64,000 nucleotides of DNA from Pseudomonas sp. ADAK18 (GCF_012935695.1 NZ_CP052859.1:6303001-6367000), one strand, 5' to 3'. Positions 36,700 through 45,602 are shown, counted from the first letter of the stretch. Numbers and translations: made by a program. Notes: generated by a model not told the origin, from the sequence alone.

Positions 36700-37412
36700 G
36701 CGAGCCAATCCTCGAACTGAAAGACCTGGACGTGTTCTACGGGCCGATCCAGGCGCTGAAGAAAGTCTCGATGCACATCAACGAAGGGGAAACCGTCAGC
36801 CTGATCGGCTCCAACGGCGCGGGCAAGTCCACGCTGTTGATGTCGATCTTCGGCCAGCCACGGGCCGAGTCCGGGCAGATTCTCTATCGCGGCGTGGACA
36901 TTACGCACAAGTCGACCCACTACATTGCCTCCAACGGCATTGCGCAATCGCCGGAAGGGCGACGGGTGTTCCCCGACATGACCGTCGAGGAAAACCTGTT
37001 GATGGGCACCATCCCGATTGGCGATAAGTTCGCCGCTGAGGACATGCAGCGCATGTTCGACTTGTTTCCCCGACTCAAGGAACGACGCAATCAGCGAGCG
37101 ATGACCATGTCCGGCGGCGAGCAACAAATGCTCGCCATCGCCCGGGCGTTGATGAGCCGGCCCAAGCTGTTGCTGCTGGACGAGCCGAGCCTGGGGCTGG
37201 CGCCGATTGTGGTGAAGCAGATTTTCGCCACCCTGCGCGAGCTGGCCTCCACCGGGATGACCATCTTCCTGGTGGAGCAGAATGCTAACCACGCGTTGCG
37301 CCTGTCTGATCGGGCGTACGTGATGGTTAACGGCGAGATTCGCCTCACAGGGACTGGCAAGGAGCTGCTGGTCAATGAGGAGGTGCGTAACGCCTACCTC
37401 GGCGGGCATTGA
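36696..37412 (+). CDS. livF: Branched-chain-amino-acid-type ABC transporter ATP-binding protein
   Basis: 238-residue ABC ATPase, the partner of LivG. Walker A GSNGAGKST, signature MSGGEQQMLAIARAL, Walker B LLLLDEPSLGLAP and LVEQNANHAL. Last gene of livKHMGF. Confidence 0.95.
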   Translation: MSEPILELKDLDVFYGPIQALKKVSMHINEGETVSLIGSNGAGKSTLLMSIFGQPRAESGQILYRGVDITHKSTHYIASNGIAQSPEGRRVFPDMTVEENLLMGTIPIGDKFAAEDMQRMFDLFPRLKERRNQRAMTMSGGEQQMLAIARALMSRPKLLLLDEPSLGLAPIVVKQIFATLRELASTGMTIFLVEQNANHALRLSDRAYVMVNGEIRLTGTGKELLVNEEVRNAYLGGH

Positions 37413-37434
37413 TTTAAAGCCTGCTGCAAGACCC

Positions 37435-37556
37435 CTGTGGGAGCCCGCTTTCTGTGGGAGACGGGCTTGCCCGCGATTGCATCACCTCGGTTTGACTGAA
37501 ATACCGAGGTGCTTGTATCACAGGCAAGCCCGCTCCCACAGAAAGCAGCTCCCACC
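37435..37556. repeat. Nested REP-type palindrome
   Basis: A full GTGGGAGC-family element (TGTGGGAGACGGGCTTGCC ... GGCAAGCCCGCTCCCACA, inner CCTCGGTTT...ACCGAGG) is itself framed by a second outer pair, TGTGGGAGC...TTTC and GAAAGCAGCTCCCAC. This suggests a repeat inserted into a repeat. Confidence 0.85.
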
Positions 37557-38243
37557 TATTTTTGTGCAGTCCACAAGCCCCGAACCAAATTGTGGAAAAC
37601 AAATCTGAGCACCTCCCAAAGCGCGACATATAGCCGCCGCAAATCCCTGTTTTGTCACAGTTTTGACTTGTCCCCACGGACTGTGGAACCGGCTGTGGGT
37701 AACGTGGGAGTAGCTGGCTGGAGGCCTTTGATTACGTGGCTTTCAGGATGGTGGTTGTTTTTTGATCAGGGACTTTTTCAGGACCTGTCCAAGGTTTTGT
37801 CAACCTGTTTAAAGACACAGGTATATGACAAAAACATGTCACTCCAGCCTGTGGATAAGTCTGTGGTTAAACTCTGGAAAGACTCCCGCAGGGGCCGGAA
37901 TTACTGGCCTGGCGCCATCCCCTTGATTGCTTCGATTGCATTGGGCCTACATAGGCCTGCCCGAAGGTCAAGCAAAAAACTTATCAAATCGCGCTGAAAG
38001 CCTTGTGCACAGCGGCTTGGCGGGCTTTGTACTTGCCCCCAAAGACTGTGGACGGGGCTGTGGATAACGTGCGCGCATATGGCTGCATGCCACGGTTTAT
38101 ATAGCTTTGCGATAATTGATTAAATTTCGTACAGAATCACCGTTGCGACGGGTGTATCGGTTGCCGCGAGGGCGGCGTGCGGGCATTCTGCTCGCTGGTT
38201 TTTTTATCTCACCGGCTGCGCGAAGCCTTGCAAGGAGAACATC
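37557..38243. other. Gene-free region with DnaA-box-like sequences
   Basis: No convincing gene in about 690 bases. DnaA-box-like 9-mers, read on the minus strand: TTTTCCACA (37591-37599), TTACCCACA (37694-37702), TTATCCACA (37850-37858, perfect), TTAACCACA (37862-37870) and TTATCCACA (38059-38067, perfect). A 43-base segment at 37666-37708 is repeated at 38031-38073 with about 35 identities. TTTTGTCA occurs at 37650 and 37795, and its complement at 37826. An AT-rich stretch follows at about 38094-38130. It could be a DnaA-titrating or replication-linked site, or simply the regulatory region of the downstream gene. Confidence 0.55.
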
Positions 38244-39011
38244 ATGTCCAACACGCTATTTATTACCGGTGCGACGTCCGGTTTTGGCGAAGCCTGTGCT
38301 CGACGTTTTGCCGAGGCGGGCTGGTCGCTGGTGCTCACCGGTCGCCGCGAGGAGCGCTTGAACGCCCTGTGCGCCGAGCTTTCCAAGCAGACCGAAGTCC
38401 ATGGCCTGGTGGTGGACGTGCGTGACCGCAAGGCCATGGAAGAGGCGATCGCCAATCTGCCGCCGTCCTTCAGCAAGCTGCGCGGGCTGATCAACAACGC
38501 AGGTCTTGCCGTGGGCACGGATCCGGCGCCCAAGTGCAGTCTCGACGATTGGGAAACCATGGTCGACACCAACATCAAGGGCCTGTTGACTACCACCAAC
38601 CTGCTGTTGCCGCGCCTGATCGCCCACGGTCGTGGTGCCGGGATCATCAACCTGGGCTCCATCGCCGGCAACTACCCGTATCCGGGCAGCCATGTGTATG
38701 GCGGCACCAAGGCCTTCGTCAAACAGTTCTCCCTGAACCTGCGTTGCGACCTGCAGGGCACTGGCGTTCGCGTGACCAACATCGAGCCGGGCCTGTGTGA
38801 AAGCGAGTTCTCGTTGGTGCGCTTTGCCGGTGACCAAGCGCGTTATGACGCAACCTACGCGGGCGCTGAGCCGATCCAGCCACAAGACATCGCCGATACG
38901 ATCTTCTGGGTGATGAATACCCCGGCACACGTGAACATCAACCGTCTGGAACTGATGCCGGTGAGCCAGACTTGGGCCGGGTTTGCCATTGAGCGTGGTG
39001 CCAAGGGCTAA
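38244..39011 (+). CDS. Short-chain dehydrogenase/reductase (YdfG-like)
   Basis: 255-residue classical SDR. Cofactor motif TGATSGFGEACARRFAEAG, NNAG in LINNAGLAVG, catalytic serine region NLGSIAGNYPYPG, and YGGTKAFVKQF (Tyr-xxx-Lys). The closest characterised type is E. coli YdfG, an NADP-dependent 3-hydroxy acid/malonic semialdehyde dehydrogenase. The substrate in this organism is inferred from resemblance. CAAGGAG precedes the ATG. Confidence 0.9.
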   Translation: MSNTLFITGATSGFGEACARRFAEAGWSLVLTGRREERLNALCAELSKQTEVHGLVVDVRDRKAMEEAIANLPPSFSKLRGLINNAGLAVGTDPAPKCSLDDWETMVDTNIKGLLTTTNLLLPRLIAHGRGAGIINLGSIAGNYPYPGSHVYGGTKAFVKQFSLNLRCDLQGTGVRVTNIEPGLCESEFSLVRFAGDQARYDATYAGAEPIQPQDIADTIFWVMNTPAHVNINRLELMPVSQTWAGFAIERGAKG

Positions 39012-39024
39012 ATAGCCAGCTTAT

Positions 39025-39126
39025 TGTGGCGAGCGGGCTTGCCCGCGTTGGGCTGCGAAGCGGCCCCGTATGACTCGGTTTTAGGGCTGCTTCGCAGCCC
39101 AACGGGGGCAAGCCCCCTCGCTACAG
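39025..39126. repeat. REP-type palindrome (GTGGCGAGCGGGC family)
   Basis: TGTGGCGAGCGGGCTTGCCCG and CAAGCCCCCTCGCTACA arms, inner GGGCTGCGAAGC and GCTTCGCAGCCC. Confidence 0.88.
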
Positions 39127-39189
39127 GTACACTCCACCCCTGAAAACCCCGCCGCACTCTGCGGTTTCAAGGTTTTGACAGGAGGATAT

Positions 39190-40095
39190 GTGAGTAACCG
39201 AGGTGAGCAGTCGCTGCTCAAACAATCGACCATCCTGATGTTCGCCGTGGCGATCGCCGGGATTGTCACGGGTGTGGTCTCAGGATCCCAATCCATTTTA
39301 TTCGACGGCTTTTTCTCGCTGATTGCCACCTTTATCAAGGTGCTGATGCTGATCACGGCCAAGCTGATCGCGAAGAAAAGCAACGATCGCTTCCAGTTCG
39401 GCTACTGGCACCTGGAACCGATGGTGCTGCTGATCGAAGGCAGTTTCCTGTTTCTGATTGCCATCTATGCGTTTCTTAACGGCGTGTTCGGCGTTATCAA
39501 TGGCGGGCGCGAGATCGAGTTGGGTCTGGTGATCATCTATGCGGCGGTGTTTACCGTCGTCGAGTTCGGCTATTTCTTCTACGTGCGCTACCGCAATCGC
39601 ACGCTCAAGTCGTCGCTGATCCAGTTCGACAACATCAGTTGGCTGGTGGACGCGATGCTCTCGGTGGGCCTGTTGATAAGCTTCCTGACGGCGTTGCTTC
39701 TCAAGTCCCAGGGCTATGGCGAATGGGCGGTATATGTCGACCCGTTGATCCTGATCCTGCTGGCCCTGAGCATGCTGGCGCCGGCGTTCAAGATCCTGCG
39801 CCCGGCTTTGCGTGATGTGCTGGGGATTGCACCGGATCAACTGGATGACAAGGTGCGCGAAGTGATGGACGCGGCCCAGGCCAAGCATGGTTTCGACGAT
39901 TATGTGTCTTACGTGCAGAAGCACGGGCGGGCGCGGTTTATCGAGATTCATGTAGTGTTGCCGGCGGATTACCCGATGGATAGCGTCGCGACCCTCGACG
40001 GGCTGCGCGAAGAGATATCCACAGGGTTGGGCAAACCGGACGCGGCCCGTTGGCTGACCATCAGCTTTACCGGGGATCGTAAGTGGGTCGCATAA
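39190..40095 (+). CDS. Cation diffusion facilitator family transporter
   Basis: 301-residue cation efflux protein with about five or six membrane segments (17-38, 45-67, 80-105, 115-135, 155-180, 185-205) and a cytoplasmic C-terminal domain (about 210-300) of the CDF dimerisation type. ILFDGFFSLIATFIKV holds the first-site Asp, and FDNISWLVDAMLSVG the paired Asp. It probably exports a divalent metal by proton antiport; the metal is not determined. The GTG at 39190 with a perfect AGGAGG 5-10 bases upstream decides the start. Confidence 0.88.
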   Translation: MSNRGEQSLLKQSTILMFAVAIAGIVTGVVSGSQSILFDGFFSLIATFIKVLMLITAKLIAKKSNDRFQFGYWHLEPMVLLIEGSFLFLIAIYAFLNGVFGVINGGREIELGLVIIYAAVFTVVEFGYFFYVRYRNRTLKSSLIQFDNISWLVDAMLSVGLLISFLTALLLKSQGYGEWAVYVDPLILILLALSMLAPAFKILRPALRDVLGIAPDQLDDKVREVMDAAQAKHGFDDYVSYVQKHGRARFIEIHVVLPADYPMDSVATLDGLREEISTGLGKPDAARWLTISFTGDRKWVA

Positions 40096-40105
40096 GGGGT
40101 TGATC

Positions 40106-40208
40106 TGTAGCCGCTGACGAGGAACGAGGCTGCGATGCGTGTCCGCAGGACCGCCCTCGGGGGTCGCTTCGCAACCCATCGCAGCCTCGTTCCTCGACAG
40201 CGGCTACA
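40106..40208. repeat. Long inverted repeat (TGTAGCCGCTG family)
   Basis: Arms TGTAGCCGCTGACGAGGAAC... and ...GTTCCTCGACAGCGGCTACA, with GAGGCTGCGATG / CATCGCAGCCTC inside. A third repeat type, not otherwise seen in the window. It lies between convergent genes. Confidence 0.88.
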
Positions 40209-40241
40209 GGGCTACAGAGGTATAGGATTACAGGGCCACCG

Positions 40242-41363
40242 TCAGCCGAGAGCGTCGGTCAAACCCCGATAGCAGGTGGCCAAATGGTAGGGCGTGGTCG
40301 ATGGCATATCCCATCGACTCACGGCCCCACTGGCATCCAGGCATTCATTCCAGCCTTTGTGATGCAGAAACCGTTGCTGCAACGCCTGTAATTGGCGTTG
40401 CAACACGGTTTCGCTACCCGGCCGCAAGGTCAGTGCCCGCAGGTATTCGGCCTGGGCCCAGATGCGCTGGGTGCCGTCACGTACGGTGCCATCCAGCGCG
40501 AGCATGCCGCTGACAGCCCCGGTCAACTTATCCACACCCTTTTGCTCGGCATAGGCAAACGCCCGGGCCAGTGAGGCGTGCAGGGGCGTATTTTTCAGCA
40601 CGTCCGAAGACGCCAGCAAAAAGAACCATTCGAACTGGTGCCCTGGCTCAAACCAGTTATCCACAGCGCCCAACGGTTTTTCCATCATCACCCCGTGCTG
40701 GCGGTCGATGAAACGCTGTTGCATGGCTGCCGCGAGCGCCAGCAAGGCACTTTGTACGGCGGCGTCTTCACGCACCGCGAGGGTGGCGAGGAAGCCTTCG
40801 GCGAGGTGCATCAGTGGGTTTTGCAGCGGGCCGGACTTGAGGGGCGACCAATTGCGCTCCAGCACCGCCTCATACAAGCCGTCGCCGGTGGCGAACCGTT
40901 CGGCGACCACTTCCAGGGCGGCATTGAGCACCGACTCCACCAACGGCTCACGCACTTTGGCCCAGTAGTGGGCGCAGGCGAAGATGATGAAGGCGTGGGT
41001 GTAGAGGTCTTTGCGCTTGTCCAGCGGTTTGCCGTGGGGGTCGATGCTGTAGAACCAGCCGCCGTGTTCGGCGTCATGGAAGTGCCGCTGCAGCGAACGA
41101 AACAATGCCGCCGCGCGCTCTTCGGCATAGTCTGCACCGGGCTCACCGATCAGGCTGGCAAACAGGTACAACTGCCGGGCACAGGCCATGGCGCGGTAGC
41201 GTTGCGGGGGCAGGGGACGGTGATTGGCGTCCAGAGCCTCATAAGGCAGCGCCAGGTCGGCATTCCAGCCCGGGCCCTGCCAGAGCGGCACGATCAGGTC
41301 GTGGAAGTGCGTGAGCACAGCGTTCAATTGAGGCTTGAGGGCGGAGCTTGGAGCGATGGGCAT
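40242..41363 (-). CDS. AGE-family N-acylglucosamine 2-epimerase-like protein
   Basis: 373-residue (alpha/alpha)6-barrel protein of the AGE family, whose members interconvert free sugars such as N-acylglucosamine/N-acylmannosamine, mannose/fructose or cellobiose epimers. Conserved text includes YTHAFIIFACAHYW, NPLMHLAEGFLATL and WFEPGHQFEWFFLL, with the catalytic-type histidines. The in vivo sugar cannot be told from sequence. ATG at 41363. Confidence 0.85.
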   Translation of the reverse strand: MPIAPSSALKPQLNAVLTHFHDLIVPLWQGPGWNADLALPYEALDANHRPLPPQRYRAMACARQLYLFASLIGEPGADYAEERAAALFRSLQRHFHDAEHGGWFYSIDPHGKPLDKRKDLYTHAFIIFACAHYWAKVREPLVESVLNAALEVVAERFATGDGLYEAVLERNWSPLKSGPLQNPLMHLAEGFLATLAVREDAAVQSALLALAAAMQQRFIDRQHGVMMEKPLGAVDNWFEPGHQFEWFFLLASSDVLKNTPLHASLARAFAYAEQKGVDKLTGAVSGMLALDGTVRDGTQRIWAQAEYLRALTLRPGSETVLQRQLQALQQRFLHHKGWNECLDASGAVSRWDMPSTTPYHLATCYRGLTDALG

Positions 41364-41439
41364 CGGCTGGCGTCGTCACGGCAGGGGTGTTTGCGCGACA
41401 TGGTAGCAGGCTTGGGATCGGTGTTGTCTTTGCTGCCGC

Positions 41440-41526
41440 CTTCGCGAGCAAGCCCGCACACATTCGCCTGCATTCCAACTGTGGAAACGCGGTCGAATGT
41501 GGGAGCTGGCTTGCCTGCGATGAGGC
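41440..41526. repeat. Degraded REP-type palindrome
   Basis: TTCGCGAGCAAGCCCGCACACATTCG and CGAATGTGGGAGCTGGCTTGCC; left and right arms are from different REP variants, and the left one has lost part of GCTCCCACA. Confidence 0.75.
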
Positions 41527-41546
41527 CTTTACCAACAACGCAAAAC

Positions 41547-42119
41547 TCAGCCCGCGAGCAACCAAACCCCAGTCGCCGCCGACGCTGCTCCAGCAATCCG
41601 CACCAACGGCGCCGCCGCAGCCGGCAGGAAACGCACCACGGCATAACCTGCGGCATGCAGCGCCGCCGTTGCACCTACAAACCCTGCGGCATAGGCCCAA
41701 GGGCTGGACATATCCGGCAGTTCCAGGCCGTGGGCCACGCCATGGAACAGGGCAAACAGCGCCGTTACCGCCACCGCAACGGCTACGGGTGGACGAATCG
41801 CGAGGGCCACCGCCAAGCCAAGCGCCAGCACCGAAGCGGCAATCCCGCTTTCCAGGCCCGGCAGTTCCAGGCCTTCAAAACCCAGCAGGCCACCGATCAG
41901 CATGGTGCCCACAAACGTGCAGGGCAGCGCCCAGCGAGCCGCGCCTTTTTGCTGCGCGGCCCACAAACCGACCGCCACCATCGCCAGCAGATGGTCGATA
42001 CCGCTTAACGGGTGACTGATACCAGCCACCAGGCCGTTGTCGCCATGGCCCGGGTGAGCAAAAGCGAGGGCAGGGGTGAGCAGCAGGGCGACGGCGCCAA
42101 ACAGTTTCTTGAGGCTCAT
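41547..42119 (-). CDS. ureJ: HupE/UreJ family nickel/cobalt permease
   Basis: 190-residue membrane protein with a signal-like first segment (MSLKKLFGAVALLLTPALAFA) and the HupE/UreJ motif HPGHGDNGLVAGISHPLSGIDHLLAM, whose His/Asp residues bind metal. Six membrane segments are predicted. It probably brings nickel to the urease maturation proteins. It follows ureG by 22 bases in ureE-ureF-ureG-ureJ. Confidence 0.9.
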   Translation of the reverse strand: MSLKKLFGAVALLLTPALAFAHPGHGDNGLVAGISHPLSGIDHLLAMVAVGLWAAQQKGAARWALPCTFVGTMLIGGLLGFEGLELPGLESGIAASVLALGLAVALAIRPPVAVAVAVTALFALFHGVAHGLELPDMSSPWAYAAGFVGATAALHAAGYAVVRFLPAAAAPLVRIAGAASAATGVWLLAG

Positions 42120-42141
42120 GGACAGGTTCCTTGGTGGTTGA

Positions 42142-42756
42142 TCAGGCTGCGGTCAGCAAGCCTTGGCGTTCGATAAAGGCGACGATTTCTTCCAGGCCGA
42201 CGCCGGTTTTCTGATTGCTGAAGACAAAGGGTTTGCCGCCGCGCATGCGCTGGGTATCGCTGTTCATCAGTTCCAGGGACGCGCCTACCAGCGGCGCCAG
42301 GTCGATCTTGTTGATCACCAGCAAGTCGGACTTGCAGATCCCGGGGCCGCCTTTGCGCGGCAGCTTGTCGCCGGCCGAAACATCGATCACGTAGATGGTC
42401 AGGTCCGACAGTTCGGGGCTGAAGGTCGCCGAGAGGTTGTCGCCCCCGGATTCCACCAGGATCAGGTCCAGGCCCGGAAAGCGCCGGTTCAGTTGATCCA
42501 CCGCTTCCAGGTTGATGGACGCGTCTTCACGAATCGCCGTGTGGGGGCAGCCGCCGGTTTCCACGCCGATGATCCGCTCTGGCGCGAGGGCTTGGTTGCG
42601 CACCAGGAAATCGGCGTCTTCGCGGGTATAGATGTCGTTGGTGACCACGGCCAGGTTGTAGCGATCGCGCAGGGCCAGGCACAGGGCCAGGGTCAGGGCG
42701 GTCTTGCCGGAGCCGACCGGGCCACCGATGCCAACGCGCAGGGGTTGTGTGTTCAT
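42142..42756 (-). CDS. ureG: Urease accessory GTPase UreG
   Basis: 204-residue SIMIBI-class GTPase that drives nickel insertion into urease. P-loop [13 protein letters not shown], switch region [13 protein letters not shown], metal motif [16 protein letters not shown] (Cys-Pro-His) and the guanine motif VINKIDL are all intact. [12 protein letters not shown] at 42756 is the family start; a four-codon longer frame exists. Confidence 0.97.
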   Translation of the reverse strand: MNTQPLRVGIGGPVGSGKTALTLALCLALRDRYNLAVVTNDIYTREDADFLVRNQALAPERIIGVETGGCPHTAIREDASINLEAVDQLNRRFPGLDLILVESGGDNLSATFSPELSDLTIYVIDVSAGDKLPRKGGPGICKSDLLVINKIDLAPLVGASLELMNSDTQRMRGGKPFVFSNQKTGVGLEEIVAFIERQGLLTAA

Positions 42757-42780
42757 GTGCTTCTCCAAAATAAAAGGCGC

Positions 42781-43455
42781 CTAGGAACGGAACAGGCGGC
42801 TGTACTGGCGCTCGTGGGCCATGCACGCCAGGGACAGGCCAAAGGCGGCGCTGCCGTAATGATCGGGATCGCGTTGGCTGGCGTCCTGCTGGGCCTGTTG
42901 CAGCAGTGGCAGCAACTCACTGGTCAGGCGTTGCGCGGCTTGCTGGCCCAGGGGCAGGGTTTTCATCAGCACGGCGAGCTGGTTTTCCAGCCAGCTCCAG
43001 AGCCAGGCGGCCAGGGCATCTTGTGCACTGATTTGCCAGGCACGGGCGGCCAGGGCCCAACCCAGGGCCAGGTGCGGTTCGGGGCGTTGTTCGAGGAACT
43101 GTCGGGCGGGCTCGTCCAGTTCCGGCAAGCCATTCAAGAGTTGTTGCAGGGAGTAGCCCATTTGCCGGCTTTCCTGGTACAGCTCGCGGGTTTCGCGGCT
43201 GGCGCGGTGTTCTTCACACAACTGGGCCAGGCCCGGCCAGTCCTGCGCGGCGGCGGTTTGGCAGTGGGCGAGTAGCAGCGGCGCTTCAAAGCGTGCCAGG
43301 TTGAGCAGCAATTGGTCACTGATCCAGCGGCGGGCGCTGATGGAGTCGTTCACCCGGCCGTTTTCCACGGCCATTTCCAGGCCCTGGGAATAGCTGTAGC
43401 CACCAATCGGCAGCTGCGGACTGGCCAGACGCAGCAGCGCCCAGGCTGGGTTCAT
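42781..43455 (-). CDS. ureF: Urease accessory protein UreF
   Basis: 224-residue all-helical UreF, which binds UreD and UreG and gates nickel delivery. Characteristic: LLRLASPQLPIGGYSYSQGLEMAVENG at the N-terminus and the conserved C-terminus SAAFGLSLACMAHERQYSRLFRS. Overlaps ureE by 4 bases. Confidence 0.96.
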   Translation of the reverse strand: MNPAWALLRLASPQLPIGGYSYSQGLEMAVENGRVNDSISARRWISDQLLLNLARFEAPLLLAHCQTAAAQDWPGLAQLCEEHRASRETRELYQESRQMGYSLQQLLNGLPELDEPARQFLEQRPEPHLALGWALAARAWQISAQDALAAWLWSWLENQLAVLMKTLPLGQQAAQRLTSELLPLLQQAQQDASQRDPDHYGSAAFGLSLACMAHERQYSRLFRS

Positions 43456-43952
43456 AGACGCACGCCGAACTGATGCAGCTTGGGTGGGTAGTTGAAGTCT
43501 TCGTCACCGTGACGCGAATGATGATGACCACCGCCATAGGCGCCGTGTTCCGGTTGGAACGGCGCCTCGATGGTTTCAGTGCGCGCGCCCAGTTGTTCGA
43601 GCATGGCTTTGAGTACGTAATCGTCCAGCAGGCGCAGCCAGCCATCGCCGACTTGCAGGGCGACATGGCGATTCCCCAGATGATAGGCGGCGCGGGTCAG
43701 TTCGAAGGCATTGCTGCAGGTGACGTGTAGTAGGTGTTCAGGGCGGGCGCATACACGTACGACACGTCCGTCTTCAGCCTGTAGGAATTCGCCGTCGTGC
43801 AGCGGTGGTTGCCCACGCTCCAGAAACAGGCCGACGTCTTCGCCGTCGGCACTGAAACAGCGCAAGCGGCTTTTACTGCGAGCTTCGAAATTCAGCAGCA
43901 GTTCCGCGGCCCAGAGGGCTTGGGGGGCGATTCGGCGGTGGATCACCAGCAT
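43452..43952 (-). CDS. ureE: Urease accessory protein UreE
   Basis: 166-residue nickel metallochaperone. The N-terminal peptide-binding domain (LVIHRRIAPQ, LTLDFEARSKSRLRCF-like text) is followed by the metal domain with the family motif YHLGNRHVALQ and a His-rich C-terminal stretch (GGGHHHSRHGDED) for extra nickel. MLVIHRR at 43952 is chosen over the longer frame from 44009. Confidence 0.95.
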   Translation of the reverse strand: MLVIHRRIAPQALWAAELLLNFEARSKSRLRCFSADGEDVGLFLERGQPPLHDGEFLQAEDGRVVRVCARPEHLLHVTCSNAFELTRAAYHLGNRHVALQVGDGWLRLLDDYVLKAMLEQLGARTETIEAPFQPEHGAYGGGHHHSRHGDEDFNYPPKLHQFGVRL

Positions 43953-44009
43953 CAGAAGGCTTCCAGCTATGAGCGATAAGCAAGCTAGAGCAAGGGCCTT
44001 GCCAATCAC

Positions 44010-44289
44010 GCGGGGAGTAGGAATTCCCTGTAGGTAGGCGCTTCTGTGCCACCCGATAGGGCGTTAAGACATTTCAGAATGTTTCATTTTGGTGCGTTAG
44101 TGGATTTATAGCACCGGAATCGGGCGATTCGTCGCGATGAGCAGACGGTTTCGCATGAAACTTCCTTCATCCTTTTCCTGTTGCACGATTAAAGGATTTG
44201 TCCTACGTGACTTCGGGATTTCCCGTTCATTTTGTTACGCACTCTTTGATTAGGATGCCGCTCGTGTTTAACCAGTGCGGCATCTGTCC
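44010..44289. other. Intergenic region between ureE and the NlpC/P60 gene
   Basis: 280 bases between divergent genes, somewhat AT-richer than the surroundings. A GGTGC...GCACC inverted pair (44091-44095 and 44111-44115) is the only structure I see. No small gene or clear promoter stands out. Confidence 0.4.
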
Positions 44290-44802
44290 ATGTTCAAATC
44301 ATCCTTATGTTTACTTTTCCTGTGTCTGATCAGTGTTTCGTCTTTCGCGAATATTCAGCCGCGTGCCTCCTCCTTGAACGGGTTGGGGGTTGTGCTGACA
44401 GGCGTACCGCAGCCCTCTATCGACAATGTGATCGACCGCGCCCACGGGTTGCTGGGCACACCCTATAAGCTGGGTGGCGCATCGGTGGGCCAGGGCTTCG
44501 ATTGCAGCGGCTTATTGGTCTATCTGTTCAAGACCGAGGCTAATATTCAACTGCCCCGCACCACGGCGGCGATGCACCGTTCAACGGCAGCCACGGTCAA
44601 GCGCGACGCGCTGAAGCCAGGCGATGCGGTGTTTTTCAGGGGTAATGGACGTGGCCAGATCAGCCATGTCGGTCTTTATATAGGCGGCGGCAAGTTCATT
44701 CATTCGCCCCGCACCGGCAAGAACATCCGTATCGACTCTTTAGCCAACAGCTACTGGAAGAAGAACTACACCACCGCCAAGCGTTTTCACGTGGTGCGCT
44801 GA
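44290..44802 (+). CDS. NlpC/P60 family (C40) cell-wall peptidase
   Basis: 170-residue exported protein with a signal peptide (1-20, MFKSSLCLLFLCLISVSSFA) and an NlpC/P60 domain. The triad is C72 (GFDCSGLLVYLF), H126 (QISHVGLYIG) and H138 (KFIHSPRTG). Such enzymes cut gamma-D-Glu-diaminopimelate peptide links in peptidoglycan. No lipobox cysteine follows the signal peptide, so it is probably periplasmic rather than a lipoprotein. The ATG at 44290 begins the signal peptide; a GTG 15 bases upstream is in frame. Confidence 0.9.
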   Translation: MFKSSLCLLFLCLISVSSFANIQPRASSLNGLGVVLTGVPQPSIDNVIDRAHGLLGTPYKLGGASVGQGFDCSGLLVYLFKTEANIQLPRTTAAMHRSTAATVKRDALKPGDAVFFRGNGRGQISHVGLYIGGGKFIHSPRTGKNIRIDSLANSYWKKNYTTAKRFHVVR

Positions 44803-44807
44803 CCGGG

Positions 44808-45440
44808 TTACTCAGTGCTGCCCAGCCCTTGCCAGTGCTTGAGACCGATAAAGATAAAACGCAGTTGCTGGGTGATCTTGGCCTGGGGCGTAAGGTGCGC
44901 CGGCAGGGCTTCGGCGGGTAGGTCGATGATGTCGGGGAGGGTGGCGAACACGCTTTTGACGATCAGGTCGGCCATGACGTGCAAACCTTCGGCGTCCAGG
45001 TGCTGGAGCTTGGGCATCAGGGTCAGGTCGGCTGCAAGGTCTGAGGTAATGTCTTCACGCAAGGCGCCGATGGCTTGGCGAACCGCCAGGCAACCACCGT
45101 ATTGTTCGCGCGCCAGGAACAGGAACTGCGAGCGATTGGCGGCCACCACGTCGAGAAAGATCCGCACCGAGGCATCGATAATGCCGCCCATGACGAATTC
45201 ATTGTGGCGCACCAGGCGAATGGTGGCGCGGAAGGTCTGGCCCACTTCGCTGACCAATACCAGGCCCAATTGATCCATATCGTCAAAGTGACGGTAGAAA
45301 CCGGTGGGCACGATGCCGGCGGTTTTTGCGACTTCCCGCAGGCTCAAGCTGCCAAACCCTCGGCCACACTCCATCAGATGGCGGGCTGCGTCCATCAAGG
45401 CAAGGCGGGTCTGTTGCTTCTGTTCAGCGCGGGGCAGCAT
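44808..45440 (-). CDS. desT: TetR-family regulator of unsaturated fatty acid genes (DesT/FabR-like)
   Basis: 210-residue TetR regulator with helix-turn-helix SLSLREVAKTAGIVPTGFYRHFDDMDQLG (about 38-66). The middle (DASVRIFLDVVAANRSQFLFLAREQYGG) and end (LPAHLTPQAKITQQLRFIFIGLKHWQGLGS) resemble P. aeruginosa DesT, which senses acyl-CoA saturation and represses the desBC desaturase. As in P. aeruginosa it lies near ureE, but no desaturase genes adjoin it here. MLPRAEQKQQTR at 45440 is the start. Confidence 0.85.
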   Translation of the reverse strand: MLPRAEQKQQTRLALMDAARHLMECGRGFGSLSLREVAKTAGIVPTGFYRHFDDMDQLGLVLVSEVGQTFRATIRLVRHNEFVMGGIIDASVRIFLDVVAANRSQFLFLAREQYGGCLAVRQAIGALREDITSDLAADLTLMPKLQHLDAEGLHVMADLIVKSVFATLPDIIDLPAEALPAHLTPQAKITQQLRFIFIGLKHWQGLGSTE

Positions 45441-45553
45441 GGGCGGGTGGGCTTTGTGGACCAGGACAGCGACGCACTCTAGCAAAACAACTTTACTGGC
45501 GTCGAACTTGAGGCGGGACAAGCGCGTTGCGGTTTACCTGTTTACATAAAGTC

Positions 45554-45586
45554 AAAAGCCCGATTCGGTAGAATCGGGCTTTTTTT
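45554..45586. terminator. Intrinsic terminator after the repeat-protein gene
   Basis: AAAAGCCCGATT-cggtag-AATCGGGCTTTTTTT, just beyond the 3' end of the minus-strand gene at 45603. Its A- and T-runs would let it work on both strands. Confidence 0.88.
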
Positions 45587-45602
45587 CAGGGCCAGCACAG
45601 GC

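Noticed and set aside
37509..37997. 162-codon frame in the DnaA-box region
   Set aside because: It begins inside a REP element, has atypical composition and no ribosome site; the region is better explained as non-coding.
40578..42008. 476-codon open frame on the + strand across the epimerase and ureJ genes
   Set aside because: It crosses two genes and a REP element and reads as low-complexity text with no domain.
44091..44115. NtrC site near ureE
   Set aside because: GGTGC...GCACC is in the opposite arrangement to the NtrC dyad GCAC...GTGC and no sigma-54 element faces ureE.
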